Positions 51,869-60,421 of a stretch of DNA of 64,000 nucleotides are shown here, piece after piece; positions within the stretch are counted from its first letter, which is position 1, and every line of letters starts with the position of its first letter. The translations under genes were made by a program, and so were the position numbers. The DNA lies in contig NZ_PCOC01000002.1 of the NCBI RefSeq assembly GCF_002975205.1, positions 558,001 through 622,000 on the forward strand, written 5' to 3'. Source of the DNA: Ochrobactrum vermis. Its GTDB lineage: Bacteria; Pseudomonadota; Alphaproteobacteria; Rhizobiales; Rhizobiaceae. The notes under the pieces were generated by a model. That model did not search any database. It had not been told where the DNA came from and worked only from the letters and a program-made list of their open reading frames with translations.

Positions 51869-53115
51869 GCGTTGATATTTTGCTGAATTCCACCAGCCGT
51901 CTTGCGTCGCTCGCGCGCACTTCCGGCCCTTCGCAGGCAAAAGCCGAAGGTGAGGGACAGGATAGTGCCGACCCGGCAAAACTGTTCAGTTCGCTCCTCG
52001 AAAAGCCGCAAGGCAAGGTCGAGAAGAAGAGTGAAAATGAAGCCAATGCCGGTTCGAATGAGGCCGATGGAAAGAAGGACGAAGGGGCGAAACCGGTGGT
52101 CGCATTCGCCTTGCCACAAAATCTCCTTTCTTTGACCGTTTCGTCGCCTGATTTGAAGGGGGAAAATCACAATTTTGCCACAGTAAATATCACCGAAAAC
52201 GACGCAGAAGCCTCCGATCCCCGTTCTGCCTTAATTAAGGAAGTCGATCCGGAGCAGGTCGAAAAACAGGGTGTCGAGCTGCAAGCCGATCAGAAGAAGC
52301 GCGCCTCCGACAATGCGTCTTCGAAGAAGGCGGCTACGCCATCGGCCAGCTCCAAAACTGATCAGATAGCCAACTTGGATACACCGGAAGCGACCGGTGA
52401 CAATCCAACCGATAGTGTTCCGGACGACCTCGCCAATATCTTGAAAACGGACAAGGGGCAGGTGCAGCAGCAGTCGGGCCAGGTGCCCGACAGAACCGAT
52501 ATCCAGCAACAACCGACTGCAAAGGGCAATGTTCCAGCGGACATCAAGGCCGCCACAACACCATCGCAGGCGGCAGCCCGGATCGCTGACATACAGGTGG
52601 TTTCCGAGCGTAGTTTCGGAACGGTCAAGACCTTGCAGATCCGCCTCGATCCAGTGGAACTCGGTGCGGTGACAGCACGAATCCGCGTGGCTTCGGAAGG
52701 TGTTGAGGTGCATCTCGTCGCCGACAAGACCCATGCGGCGGAAGCACTAGCTGCCGATCGCTCTATGATCGAAAAAGCGCTGAAAGCGGCAGGCATCGCA
52801 GACGATGCGAAAATTTCCGTCACCGTCACCGACCGCAATGCGGCGGGTGCGGTCCAGCAGGCGCAAGCGACGCAGAATGCGGGGCAACAACAGGCCAGTG
52901 GTCAGCAATCGGGCCAGCCGCAGGCTTTCAACATGCAGCAAGGCTTCGACGGGCGTAACGGCACTCAGGCGCAGGCCAATCTTACAGGTGGTGAGGGCAG
53001 GCAGAATGGCGAATCCGGTCAGGCAGGACGTGAGCGTTCGGACATGCAAGCCGCTCAGGAAAGCGGGAACGGCATTTCTCGCAATGATGGCCGCAACCGC
53101 GGTCTGGTTGTCTGA
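51865..53115 (+). CDS. fliK: flagellar hook-length control protein FliK
   Basis: The 416-residue protein has a disordered, Gln/Ser/Lys-rich first half and the conserved Flg_hook domain (about residues 247-325, with TLQIRLDPVELGAVTARIRV and KALKAAGIADDAKISVTV). A Gln/Gly-rich tail follows. It measures the hook and triggers FlhB switching. Its last 110 bases are also read in another frame as the start of the lytic transglycosylase gene. Confidence 0.9.
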   Translation: MSVDILLNSTSRLASLARTSGPSQAKAEGEGQDSADPAKLFSSLLEKPQGKVEKKSENEANAGSNEADGKKDEGAKPVVAFALPQNLLSLTVSSPDLKGENHNFATVNITENDAEASDPRSALIKEVDPEQVEKQGVELQADQKKRASDNASSKKAATPSASSKTDQIANLDTPEATGDNPTDSVPDDLANILKTDKGQVQQQSGQVPDRTDIQQQPTAKGNVPADIKAATTPSQAAARIADIQVVSERSFGTVKTLQIRLDPVELGAVTARIRVASEGVEVHLVADKTHAAEALAADRSMIEKALKAAGIADDAKISVTVTDRNAAGAVQQAQATQNAGQQQASGQQSGQPQAFNMQQGFDGRNGTQAQANLTGGEGRQNGESGQAGRERSDMQAAQESGNGISRNDGRNRGLVV

Positions 53116-53626
53116 TAGCGATTCAGCTCAAGCGGAAAATGTCTGCGAGCGCGAAATGCATCACGCATCCGTCCGCTACGATGTTCCGCTCGGCATCGTC
53201 TATGCGGTCGGCCTGACGGAAACGGGTCGCAAGAATTCCCTGCAACCTTATGCAATGAATATCGAGGGGCGTGCCGAATTCATGCCATCGCAGATGGCTG
53301 CGGTGAGACGCTTCGATGAGGTTCGGGCCGAAGGTGCGAAACTGATCGATCTCGGCTGCATGCAGATCAATTACTATTATCACAGCAAGGAATTTCCGTC
53401 GGTGGCTGCGATGTTGATGCCGAGCCTCAATGTCGACTATGCGGCGCGTTTTCTGCGTCAGCTTCGACAGCGCGAGGGCAACTGGACGATGGCGGTCGCG
53501 CGCTATCACGCAGGGCCGAATAACGACCCTGCCCAGAAGCGTTATGTCTGTCGCGTGATGACGAATATGGTCGCCACCGGCTTCGGAAACTGGACGCCGC
53601 AGGCGCGAAGTTTCTGCTTCGGCTGA
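53006..53626 (+). CDS. flagellar-locus lytic transglycosylase
   Basis: The 206-residue protein has a basic N-terminus and hydrophobic signal (cleavage near SDSAQA, residue 43), then an SLT-type fold. The catalytic Glu is probably in GLTETGR, with CMQINYYYH in place of the usual GLMQI motif and VARYHAGPN matching AYNAG. It would cut peptidoglycan to let the rod through, the job done by FlgJ elsewhere. ATG 53006 follows GAGGG by eight bases; GTG 53030 is an alternative. The first 110 bases overlap fliK out of frame. Confidence 0.82.
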   Translation: MANPVRQDVSVRTCKPLRKAGTAFLAMMAATAVWLSDSDSAQAENVCEREMHHASVRYDVPLGIVYAVGLTETGRKNSLQPYAMNIEGRAEFMPSQMAAVRRFDEVRAEGAKLIDLGCMQINYYYHSKEFPSVAAMLMPSLNVDYAARFLRQLRQREGNWTMAVARYHAGPNNDPAQKRYVCRVMTNMVATGFGNWTPQARSFCFG

Positions 53627-53968
53627 AATGGAATCCCGTAAATTTTTTCAGGTTGTAACAGACCGTCGGGTGCACCTCTCTTAAGAGGGTTCAATCTTCG
53701 GTTGGTGCTCCCACTGGTGGTTATTTTAGCAAGCGGATTTTTAAGCCCTTGTAAAGAATCGTAAAATTTCGTGAGCCGTTAACGTCTGGTTAAGGTTCTT
53801 ACCTCTAAAGACGTAGGCGCGTTGCAATCAATGCGATTCCTCATAAATTAGTAGATACTAAATTTCATCCCAATTTATTGCGGGCAATAAATTGCCATTG
53901 TTGCTGATTCCCTCCGCCAGTTATTCCTATCGTGCTTGGGCTAACATATTGATTCGGAAGGCGGGCCG
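53627..53968 (+). promoter_or_regulatory. ftcR promoter region
   Basis: No gene is seen in these 342 AT-rich bases. CTCTTAAGAG (53678-53687) is a perfect 10-base palindrome that resembles the CTCTTGAG cores upstream of vjbR. In Brucella VjbR activates ftcR, so this could be part of its site. Promoter boxes are not clear. Confidence 0.4.
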
Positions 53969-54652
53969 ATGATTGTTGTCGTAGACGACAGAGATATAGT
54001 GACTGAAGGGTACTCTTCCTGGTTCGGTCGCGAAGGCATCACGACAACAGGTTTTACGCCTACCGATTTTGAGGAATGGGTGGAGAGCGTTCCTCAGCAG
54101 GACATCATGGCTATCGAAGCTTTCCTGATTGGCGAATGTGCGGATCAGCATCGCCTTCCAGCCCGAATTCGTGAACGCTGCAAGGCACCCGTGATCGCGG
54201 TCAATGACCGTCCCTCGCTTGAACATACGCTGGAGCTTTTTCAATCCGGGGTTGACGACGTTGTTCGCAAGCCGGTGCATGTGCGCGAAATTCTTGCGCG
54301 TATCAACGCGATCCGCCGCCGCGCGGGTGCGTCCGCCAACTCCAATGACAGTGGCACGGAGCTTGGCCCGATCCGTGTTTTCTCCGATGGGCGCGATCCG
54401 CAGATCAACGGTATTGATTTTCCGCTGCCACGCCGCGAGCGCCGCATCCTGGAATATTTGATTGCCAATCGCGGTCGCCGCCTGAACAAGGCGCAGATCT
54501 TCAGCGCAATCTACGGTATCTTCGACAGCGAAGTCGAAGAAAACGTCGTTGAAAGCCACATCAGCAAGTTACGCAAGAAATTGCGCGAGCAGCTAGGCTT
54601 CGATCCGATCGATTCCAAGCGCTTCCTCGGCTACTGCATCAACATCGAGTGA
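53969..54652 (+). CDS. ftcR: flagellar two-component-type regulator FtcR (Rem-like)
   Basis: The 227-residue OmpR/PhoB-type regulator matches Brucella FtcR and Sinorhizobium Rem, activators of flagellar genes. The receiver domain begins [10 protein letters not shown], but the position normally holding the phospho-acceptor Asp is Glu50 (AIEAFLI). The C-terminal winged helix (about residues 130-227) has [20 protein letters not shown] and [18 protein letters not shown]. No partner kinase gene is nearby, consistent with phosphorylation-independent activity. It stands alone between the transglycosylase gene and flgE. Confidence 0.93.
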   Translation: MIVVVDDRDIVTEGYSSWFGREGITTTGFTPTDFEEWVESVPQQDIMAIEAFLIGECADQHRLPARIRERCKAPVIAVNDRPSLEHTLELFQSGVDDVVRKPVHVREILARINAIRRRAGASANSNDSGTELGPIRVFSDGRDPQINGIDFPLPRRERRILEYLIANRGRRLNKAQIFSAIYGIFDSEVEENVVESHISKLRKKLREQLGFDPIDSKRFLGYCINIE

Positions 54653-54682
54653 TATTGCTGCATCCTCTGCATTTCCCCGTAT

Positions 54683-54720
54683 CGCGATTTCGAGTGCTGT
54701 CCCTGATTTCCGAAATCGCG
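54683..54720 (+). terminator. hairpin after ftcR
   Basis: CGCGATTTCG (54683-54692) and CGAAATCGCG (54711-54720) form a perfect 10-bp stem with an 18-base loop, 30 bases after the ftcR stop. The T-run is missing, so termination would be imperfect or need Rho. Confidence 0.5.
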
Positions 54721-54897
54721 TCTGTCCCTCAGTAAAAGTGTAAAAAGTCACGAGGCTACAGTTTCACGCAAGCGTGGTTCATTAGCTTTGTTGCGGATGA
54801 TTGGATCGGTGCGCCGGTTCGATCGCTCGATTTTTTGGTTTCCAGTTCAGATGTTTCAGAATTTCTGCTGGATGCTACAACTTCTCAGGAGCTGCCA
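54721..54897 (+). promoter_or_regulatory. flgE upstream region
   Basis: This 177-base gap separates the ftcR hairpin from the hook gene and should hold the flgE promoter. I could not assign -35/-10 boxes or an FtcR site. The ATG at 54898 follows CAGGAG about six bases upstream. Confidence 0.35.
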
Positions 54898-56091
54898 ATG
54901 AGCCTCTACGGTATGATGCGGACCGGTGTTTCGGGAATGAACGCGCAGGCCAACCGCCTGTCGGCGGTCGCAGACAACATCGCGAATGCAAGCACCGTCG
55001 GTTACAAGCGTGCGGAAACCCAGTTTTCATCGCTGGTGTTGCCCAGCACCGGTGGGCAGTACAATTCCGGCAGCGTCCTGACCGACGTTCGTTACGGCAT
55101 TTCCGATCAGGGCGGTATCCGGTCTACATCGTCCACAACCGACCTTGCCATCGACGGCAACGGTTATTTTGTGGTGCAAGGGGCGGACGGCTCGACTTTC
55201 TTGACACGCGCCGGTTCTTTCGTGCCTGACAAGAATGGCAATCTGGTCAATTCAGCCGGCTATTATCTGTTGGGCGCAGGCCCCAACGATCCGGCTGGCG
55301 CACTGACCATTCCCGGCCTGAACATCATCAATGTCAATAGTGCGGCCTTGCCGCCGGAAGCCAGCACGTCCGGCAATTTCACTGTTAATTTGCCGTCTAC
55401 CGATCAGGTTCCTGCAGCCGGTGAATTCAATCACAAGACATCGCTGATCTCCTACAATGACAAGGGTGAGAAGATCACGCTCGACGTCTATTTCACCAAG
55501 ACCGGCGCCGACGAGTGGAGCGTCACCGTTAAGAACGCTGCGGATGACGCAGTGGTCGGCGGTCCGACGGCGGTGACATTCGATCCGACCACCGGCGCGA
55601 TGACGTCTGCCGGCGACATAGCGGTCGATCTCGGGCCTTACGGCGGGCAGAGCCTCAACCTTAATCTGGGGGCTTCGACGCAGCGCGCGGGAGATTACAC
55701 CATTTCGCAGGCGCAGATTAACGGTCAGGCGCCATCTGCGGTCAAGGGCGTGGACGTCGCCAATGACGGTTCGGTTGTTGCCATTTATGAAAACGGCACG
55801 CAGAAGGTTCTGGCGCGCATTCCACTTGCCAATGTGGCAAGCCCGGATCGCATGACGGTCGTCAGCGGCAACGTGTTTCTGCCGAGCGCGGACTCGGGCG
55901 ATGTTCGCCTCGGTTTCCCGCAGAGCGATGGTATGGGTAAGGTCATGTCCGGCACGCTGGAGGAATCCAACGCCGATATCGCGCAGGAACTGACCGATAT
56001 GATCGAGGCGCAGCGTAGCTATACGGCCAATTCGAAAGTCTTCCAGACGGGATCCGAACTCATGGATGTTCTGGTCAATCTGAAGAGATGA
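54898..56091 (+). CDS. flgE: flagellar hook protein FlgE
   Basis: The 397-residue hook protein has the conserved N-terminus MSLYGMMRTGVSGMNAQ and LSAVADNIANASTVGYKRAE, the hook core (about residues 75-330), and a C-terminal DLA-type ending with ELTDMIEAQRSYTANSKVFQ. Start 54898 follows CAGGAG; an upstream in-frame TTG adds 21 residues not found in hook proteins. It is followed by two hairpins and the flgK operon. Confidence 0.96.
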   Translation: MSLYGMMRTGVSGMNAQANRLSAVADNIANASTVGYKRAETQFSSLVLPSTGGQYNSGSVLTDVRYGISDQGGIRSTSSTTDLAIDGNGYFVVQGADGSTFLTRAGSFVPDKNGNLVNSAGYYLLGAGPNDPAGALTIPGLNIINVNSAALPPEASTSGNFTVNLPSTDQVPAAGEFNHKTSLISYNDKGEKITLDVYFTKTGADEWSVTVKNAADDAVVGGPTAVTFDPTTGAMTSAGDIAVDLGPYGGQSLNLNLGASTQRAGDYTISQAQINGQAPSAVKGVDVANDGSVVAIYENGTQKVLARIPLANVASPDRMTVVSGNVFLPSADSGDVRLGFPQSDGMGKVMSGTLEESNADIAQELTDMIEAQRSYTANSKVFQTGSELMDVLVNLKR

Positions 56092-56100
56092 GTTGGACTG

Positions 56101-56178
56101 TTCCGGGCGAGGTTGAAGAGCCTTTCCCGGAATTGTCACATTGAGAATACGGACTGTTCAGGCAACAGGCACAGTCCG
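56101..56178 (+). other. two tandem hairpins after flgE
   Basis: TTCCGGG/CCCGGAA (56101-56107/56126-56132) is followed by CGGACTGT/ACAGTCCG (56150-56157/56171-56178). They lie between flgE and flgK, without strong T-runs, and may terminate or stabilise the hook message. Confidence 0.5.
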
Positions 56179-56242
56179 CGCACACGGGGCAGTTCCGATA
56201 TCAGTGGAATTATCAGGGGCTATCCAAGTGTTTGTTTTAGCC

Positions 56243-56284
56243 GCATTTCCGGACGCGAAACCGCTTCGCGCCCTTCGGGAATGC
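56243..56284. repeat. GCGAAGCGG-core repeat, short form
   Basis: GCATTTCC/GGGAATGC arms enclose CGCGAA-ACCGC-TTCGCG. The core ACCGCTTCGC is the one shared by the repeats at 16094, 26920, 30283 and 63867. It ends 19 bases before the flgK start. Confidence 0.65.
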
Positions 56285-56303
56285 ACTTGTAGGATGGGGT
56301 AAG

Positions 56304-57758
56304 ATGTCGCTTAGTTCTGCTCTTCTGACGGCCAAAAGTTCGCTTGCGGCAACGTCCAAGCAGACCTCCGTTGTCTCGAGCAATATTGCCAGGGCCAACG
56401 ATCCGGATTATTCCCGGCGCACCAGTTCTCTCGTATCGGGGCCTTACGGCTCCCTTTACGTGGGTATCAGCCGTTCGGCGGATGAAGCCTTGTTCAACAG
56501 GTTCACCCAGTCGAACAGTTCGGCCTCTTCCTCTTCCATTCTTGCTGGCGGGCTTGACCGCCTTTCGTCGCTTTATTCGGCAGACAATTATTCGGGGTCG
56601 CCTTCGGCCCTGATCGGCGATCTGCGTGACGCGCTCCAGACCTATGCCGCTTCGCCATCCAACAGTGCGCTTGGCGACAGTGTCGTATCGACGGCGCAAT
56701 CACTCGCCAATGTACTTAATGCCGGAACCAAACAGGTTCAGTCGCTGCGCAACGACGCGGACCGTGAAATTGCGGATTCCGTCGCCAACATCAATGATCT
56801 TCTGACCAAGTTCGAAAAGATCAATCAGGAGATCGTCGGTGGAACGCGCGCCAATCGCGATGTCTCCGACTACATGGATCAGCGCGATGCGATCCTGAAG
56901 CAGCTTTCCGGCGAAATCGGAATCACAACCATGATGCGCGGCGATAATGACATGGTCATTTTCGCCGAAAACGGCGTGACCCTCTTCGAGACGACAGCGC
57001 GCAAGGTGAGCTTCGAGCAATCGACGGTGCTGGCGCCGGGCATTTCTGGCAATGCGGTGCTGGTGGATGGCGTGCCGCTCAATCACGAGACGTTCGACCA
57101 GCCTTATGGCACCGGCCGCCTGAGCGGGTTGTTGCAGTTGCGCGACCAGATCGCGCCACAATACCAGATGCAGCTCGACGAGATCGCGCGAAATCTGGTG
57201 ACGATGTTCGCGGAAAGCGACCAGACCGGCGTTGGAGCCGACAAGACGGGTCTCTTTAGCTGGGCCGGATCACCCGATGTCCCCGGCGTAGGCATTTCGG
57301 CAGGTATTGCGGGCACCATCAAAGTGTCTTCGGCCTTCGTTACCTCCGAAGGCGGCAGCCCGCTTCTTCTGCGCGACGGCGGGGCCAACGGGGCCGATTA
57401 CAAATACAATAGCGAAGGTGCGGCAGGTTTCAGCGATCGCCTGCGGGCGCTTAATGAAGCATTCTCCGAGCCGATGACCTTCAATTCGGTGGCAGGGCTC
57501 GCGACCAGCTCCAGCCTGACGGACTATAGCGCCTCGTCAATAAGCTGGCTCGAAGGCAAGCGTCAAAAAGCCAACAGCGAATTCTCCTATAATGCGACGG
57601 TTGCCGGTCAGGCGGATACAGCCCTCTCCAACGCCAACGGTGTCGATATGGACACTGAAATGGCGCTGCTTCTCGATCTTGAACATTCCTACCAGGCATC
57701 GAGCCGGGTGCTGACCACGATCAGCGCAATGCTCGACGATCTTCTCAACGCGGTGTGA
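56304..57758 (+). CDS. flgK: flagellar hook-filament junction protein FlgK
   Basis: The 484-residue HAP1 protein has the N-terminal SALLTAKSSLAATSKQTSVV and VSSNIARANDPDYSRRT, and the C-terminal VDMDTEMALLLDLEHSYQAS and VLTTISAMLDDLLNAV. It caps the hook and starts the filament. ATG 56304 follows GGATGGGG, just after the short repeat. It is the first gene of flgK-flgL-flaF-flbT-flgD-fliQ. Confidence 0.95.
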   Translation: MSLSSALLTAKSSLAATSKQTSVVSSNIARANDPDYSRRTSSLVSGPYGSLYVGISRSADEALFNRFTQSNSSASSSSILAGGLDRLSSLYSADNYSGSPSALIGDLRDALQTYAASPSNSALGDSVVSTAQSLANVLNAGTKQVQSLRNDADREIADSVANINDLLTKFEKINQEIVGGTRANRDVSDYMDQRDAILKQLSGEIGITTMMRGDNDMVIFAENGVTLFETTARKVSFEQSTVLAPGISGNAVLVDGVPLNHETFDQPYGTGRLSGLLQLRDQIAPQYQMQLDEIARNLVTMFAESDQTGVGADKTGLFSWAGSPDVPGVGISAGIAGTIKVSSAFVTSEGGSPLLLRDGGANGADYKYNSEGAAGFSDRLRALNEAFSEPMTFNSVAGLATSSSLTDYSASSISWLEGKRQKANSEFSYNATVAGQADTALSNANGVDMDTEMALLLDLEHSYQASSRVLTTISAMLDDLLNAV

Positions 57759-57763
57759 GGCCA

Positions 57764-58804
57764 ATGAAAGCGCAATCGATTTCCACCTATGGCGCAACGT
57801 CATCCCTGCGGGCCCTTGTAGCGAAGAACAAGGCCGAGATGTTGAAGGCGCAGCAGGAAGCGACCACGGGGACCGTGTTCGATGTCGGCCTGTCGCTCGG
57901 CTCCAAATCCGGCCAGACCGTATCGTTGCGTAAGGAATATGATCGCCTGAGCGTGCTGACAGACATGAACAAGCTGGTGCAGGAACGCATGACGGCGACG
58001 CAGAACGCCGCTGGCACCATCATCAAGGACACGCAGGATTTTCTGGGTGCGCTTGCAGGAGCCAACAATGCCGGCGCCGACATGATTGCCAAGACGGCGC
58101 GCTCCATGCTGGATTCCGTGACCGGCATGCTGAACAGCAGCTTCAATAGCGAATATATTTTCGCCGGTGTGAATACCGATGTGAAGCCGGTTGCCGATTA
58201 TACCGACGGCGGGGTCGCGCAGGCGGCGATCCGTCAGGCATTTCAGGATCATTTCGGCTTTCCGGTCGGTGATCCGCAGGCGGCAAATATCACGGCCGAC
58301 GAAATGACGGCATTTCTGGAGGGCGATTTTGCCGACCAGTTCAATGACGCGAATTGGTCCGCCAACTGGTCGGACGCTTCCGTCAATGTCATCAAAAGCC
58401 GCATTTCGCCGAACGAGACGGCGGATACGTCCGTTTCGGCGAATGCCGATGGTTTCCGCAAGACGATCATGTCGGCTGTGATGGTTGCCGAGTTCGGCAA
58501 TATAGGTCTCAATGAAAAAGCTTTCGCAGCGCTGACCACGCAAGCCGTGCAGACGACCGCACAGGCTATTACGGATACGACCGCGCAGCAGACGACGCTT
58601 GGTCTGGCCCAGTCGCGCACCGAAGCGGCGAGTACGCGCATCGCGGCGCAGCAGAAGATCCTGAACCAGTCCGTACTCAATCTCGAGGAAGTCGATCCTT
58701 TTGAAGCAGCGACGCGTGTAAACGCTCTGAAGACGCAGATCGAAACTTCGTATTCGCTGACGGTTCAGTTGCAGAATATGAGCCTGCTCAACTATCTCAG
58801 ATAG
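57764..58804 (+). CDS. flgL: flagellar hook-filament junction protein FlgL
   Basis: The 346-residue HAP3 protein has flagellin-like ends: SISTYGATSSLRALVAKNKA near the start and ETSYSLTVQLQNMSLLNYLR at the end, with a variable centre. It is longer than the local flagellin because of the middle domain. ATG 57764 follows GTGAGG; GTG 57755 overlaps the flgK stop and is an alternative. Confidence 0.92.
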   Translation: MKAQSISTYGATSSLRALVAKNKAEMLKAQQEATTGTVFDVGLSLGSKSGQTVSLRKEYDRLSVLTDMNKLVQERMTATQNAAGTIIKDTQDFLGALAGANNAGADMIAKTARSMLDSVTGMLNSSFNSEYIFAGVNTDVKPVADYTDGGVAQAAIRQAFQDHFGFPVGDPQAANITADEMTAFLEGDFADQFNDANWSANWSDASVNVIKSRISPNETADTSVSANADGFRKTIMSAVMVAEFGNIGLNEKAFAALTTQAVQTTAQAITDTTAQQTTLGLAQSRTEAASTRIAAQQKILNQSVLNLEEVDPFEAATRVNALKTQIETSYSLTVQLQNMSLLNYLR

Positions 58805-58818
58805 TCGGGATGAAATGA

Positions 58819-58848
58819 GGACGGACGCAGCATGATGCGAGCCCGTCC
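58819..58848 (+). promoter_or_regulatory. hairpin leader of flaF with GCATGATGC motif
   Basis: GGACGG (58819-58824) pairs with CCGTCC (58843-58848); the loop holds a smaller hairpin with GCATGATGC (58830-58838). The same 9-mer occurs in the fliC leader (45893-45901). The hairpin lies 26 bases before the flaF start. Confidence 0.55.
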
Positions 58849-58874
58849 GACTGGTACGGATAGACGGAGACACC

Positions 58875-59219
58875 ATGTATCAGATGCGCTACGAAGATGT
58901 CATGAATGACGATATGGCGAGCGCCAAGGAACGTGAGCGGATGCTTTTCGACCGTTCCATCGAAATGCTCGAGGCGGCGAAAGCCAATGGCAGCGGCTCG
59001 CGCGAGGCGATCGATGCCGGCTATTTCACCACGAAACTTTGGACCGCGATCATCGATGATCTGGGTTCGCAGGAAAATGCGCTGCCGAAGGAACTGAAGG
59101 CCGCGATCATCTCCATCGGCATCTTCGTGCTCAAGGAGATTGACCGGATTCGCCTCGGCGAAAGCAACGATTATGCGACGCTGATCGAGATTACTCAGTC
59201 GATCCGGGACGGGCTTTGA
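58875..59219 (+). CDS. flaF: flagellar biosynthesis regulator FlaF
   Basis: The 114-residue cytosolic protein matches FlaF of alphaproteobacteria, which is needed for flagellin synthesis and opposes FlbT. A helical fold with [35 protein letters not shown] and a C-terminal [20 protein letters not shown] is visible. flbT starts one base after its stop, so the pair is expressed together. Confidence 0.9.
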   Translation: MYQMRYEDVMNDDMASAKERERMLFDRSIEMLEAAKANGSGSREAIDAGYFTTKLWTAIIDDLGSQENALPKELKAAIISIGIFVLKEIDRIRLGESNDYATLIEITQSIRDGL

Positions 59220-59220
59220 A

Positions 59221-59679
59221 ATGACGGAAACTGGCAAACCGGCAATCCGCCTCTCGCTGCGGGCTGGCGAACGAATTTTTATCAATGGCGCTGTGCTGAA
59301 GGCGGACCGCAAGGTTTCGCTCGAGCTTCTGAACGATGCGACCTTTCTTCTGGAAAACCATGTTCTCCAGCCGGAAGACACCACGACACCGCTGCGCCAG
59401 CTTTATTTCGCGGCGCAGATGATGCTCATCGAACCGGCCATGCGCGAACAGGCTCACACCACTTTCGCGCAGATGCTGCGGGGCATGTTCGCCGCGTTCA
59501 AGGATGCGGAAATCCTGAGTGCGCTGAAACTGGTCGACGAGCTGGTACATAACGGGCGCGTTTTCGAGGCGCTCAAGACAATTCGCGCGCAATATCCACG
59601 CGAGGCCGAACTGATGGGCCATGAAAGCCCGGCTTTGCCTGTGCTCAAAACCCGGAAATCTGCGGAGGTAAACCCATGA
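59221..59679 (+). CDS. flbT: flagellin mRNA regulator FlbT
   Basis: The 152-residue protein matches FlbT, which binds flagellin mRNA leaders in Caulobacter and affects flagellin level in Brucella. It has [20 protein letters not shown] and [16 protein letters not shown] early strands, followed by [17 protein letters not shown] and a helical C-terminus. It overlaps the flgD start by four bases. The structured fliC leader in this window is its likely target. Confidence 0.93.
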   Translation: MTETGKPAIRLSLRAGERIFINGAVLKADRKVSLELLNDATFLLENHVLQPEDTTTPLRQLYFAAQMMLIEPAMREQAHTTFAQMLRGMFAAFKDAEILSALKLVDELVHNGRVFEALKTIRAQYPREAELMGHESPALPVLKTRKSAEVNP

Positions 59680-60086
59680 CCACGACGCCGCCGATCGGCA
59701 CGAATACGACTAATAACAACACGACGAGCAACAGCAATTCTGCAGCCAACAAGGCAAGCGTCGATTACAATTCATTCCTGAAGCTTCTGGTGACACAGAT
59801 GCAGAACCAGGACCCGACGCAGCCAATGGATGCGACGCAGTATGTTTCGCAACTTGCGACCTTCTCCAATGTCGAGCAGGCCGTCCAGATGAACAGCAAG
59901 CTTGAAACCCTGATCGCCAACACGTCGCTGACGCAGGCCGAAGGCTGGATCGGCCGCACGCTGACCAATGCCGATGGCAGCGTATCGGGCGTGGTGAAGT
60001 CCGTTACCATCCAGTCCAATGGCATGCTGGCTGAACTGGAAGATGGCAAGACGCTGATGATCGGCCCAGGCGTTAAGGTCAGCTAG
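59676..60086 (+). CDS. flgD: flagellar hook-cap assembly protein FlgD
   Basis: The 136-residue protein is a short FlgD. It has an Asn/Thr/Ser-rich start, the conserved [19 protein letters not shown] (about residues 29-47) and [19 protein letters not shown], and a single short beta domain. It lacks the Fn3/FlgD_ig domains of the longer enteric form. It caps the growing hook. Confidence 0.93.
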   Translation: MTTTPPIGTNTTNNNTTSNSNSAANKASVDYNSFLKLLVTQMQNQDPTQPMDATQYVSQLATFSNVEQAVQMNSKLETLIANTSLTQAEGWIGRTLTNADGSVSGVVKSVTIQSNGMLAELEDGKTLMIGPGVKVS

Positions 60087-60096
60087 GAATGATGCG

Positions 60097-60363
60097 GTGA
60101 ACGAGGCCGATGCGCTCGATATCGTCAATTCTGCGATCTGGACCGTGCTTATGGCGAGCGGTCCGGCGGTGCTGGCCGCCATGCTCGCAGGTATTGGTAT
60201 TGCGCTTTTCCAGGCGCTGACGCAGATACAGGAAATGACGCTGACCTTCGTGCCGAAGATCATCGTCATTTTCGTCGTGATGGCCCTGACTGCACCGTTC
60301 GTCGGTGCGCAGATCAACTCGTTCACGCTGCTTGCCTACTCGCGCATCGAAAAAGGTTTCTAG
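60097..60363 (+). CDS. fliQ: flagellar export gate protein FliQ
   Basis: The 88-residue protein has two membrane helices and the FliQ core AMLAGIGIALFQALTQIQEM (about residues 28-47), with LTFVPKIIVIFVVMALTAP after it. GTG 60097 is used, with AGGA about nine bases upstream. It is followed by flhA after a short gap. Confidence 0.93.
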   Translation: MNEADALDIVNSAIWTVLMASGPAVLAAMLAGIGIALFQALTQIQEMTLTFVPKIIVIFVVMALTAPFVGAQINSFTLLAYSRIEKGF

Positions 60364-60421
60364 CGCGTAGCCTTCGCGCAAGCTTCACAAGCTAAGGTCC
60401 GCTTCGTAACAGGAGACGGAT

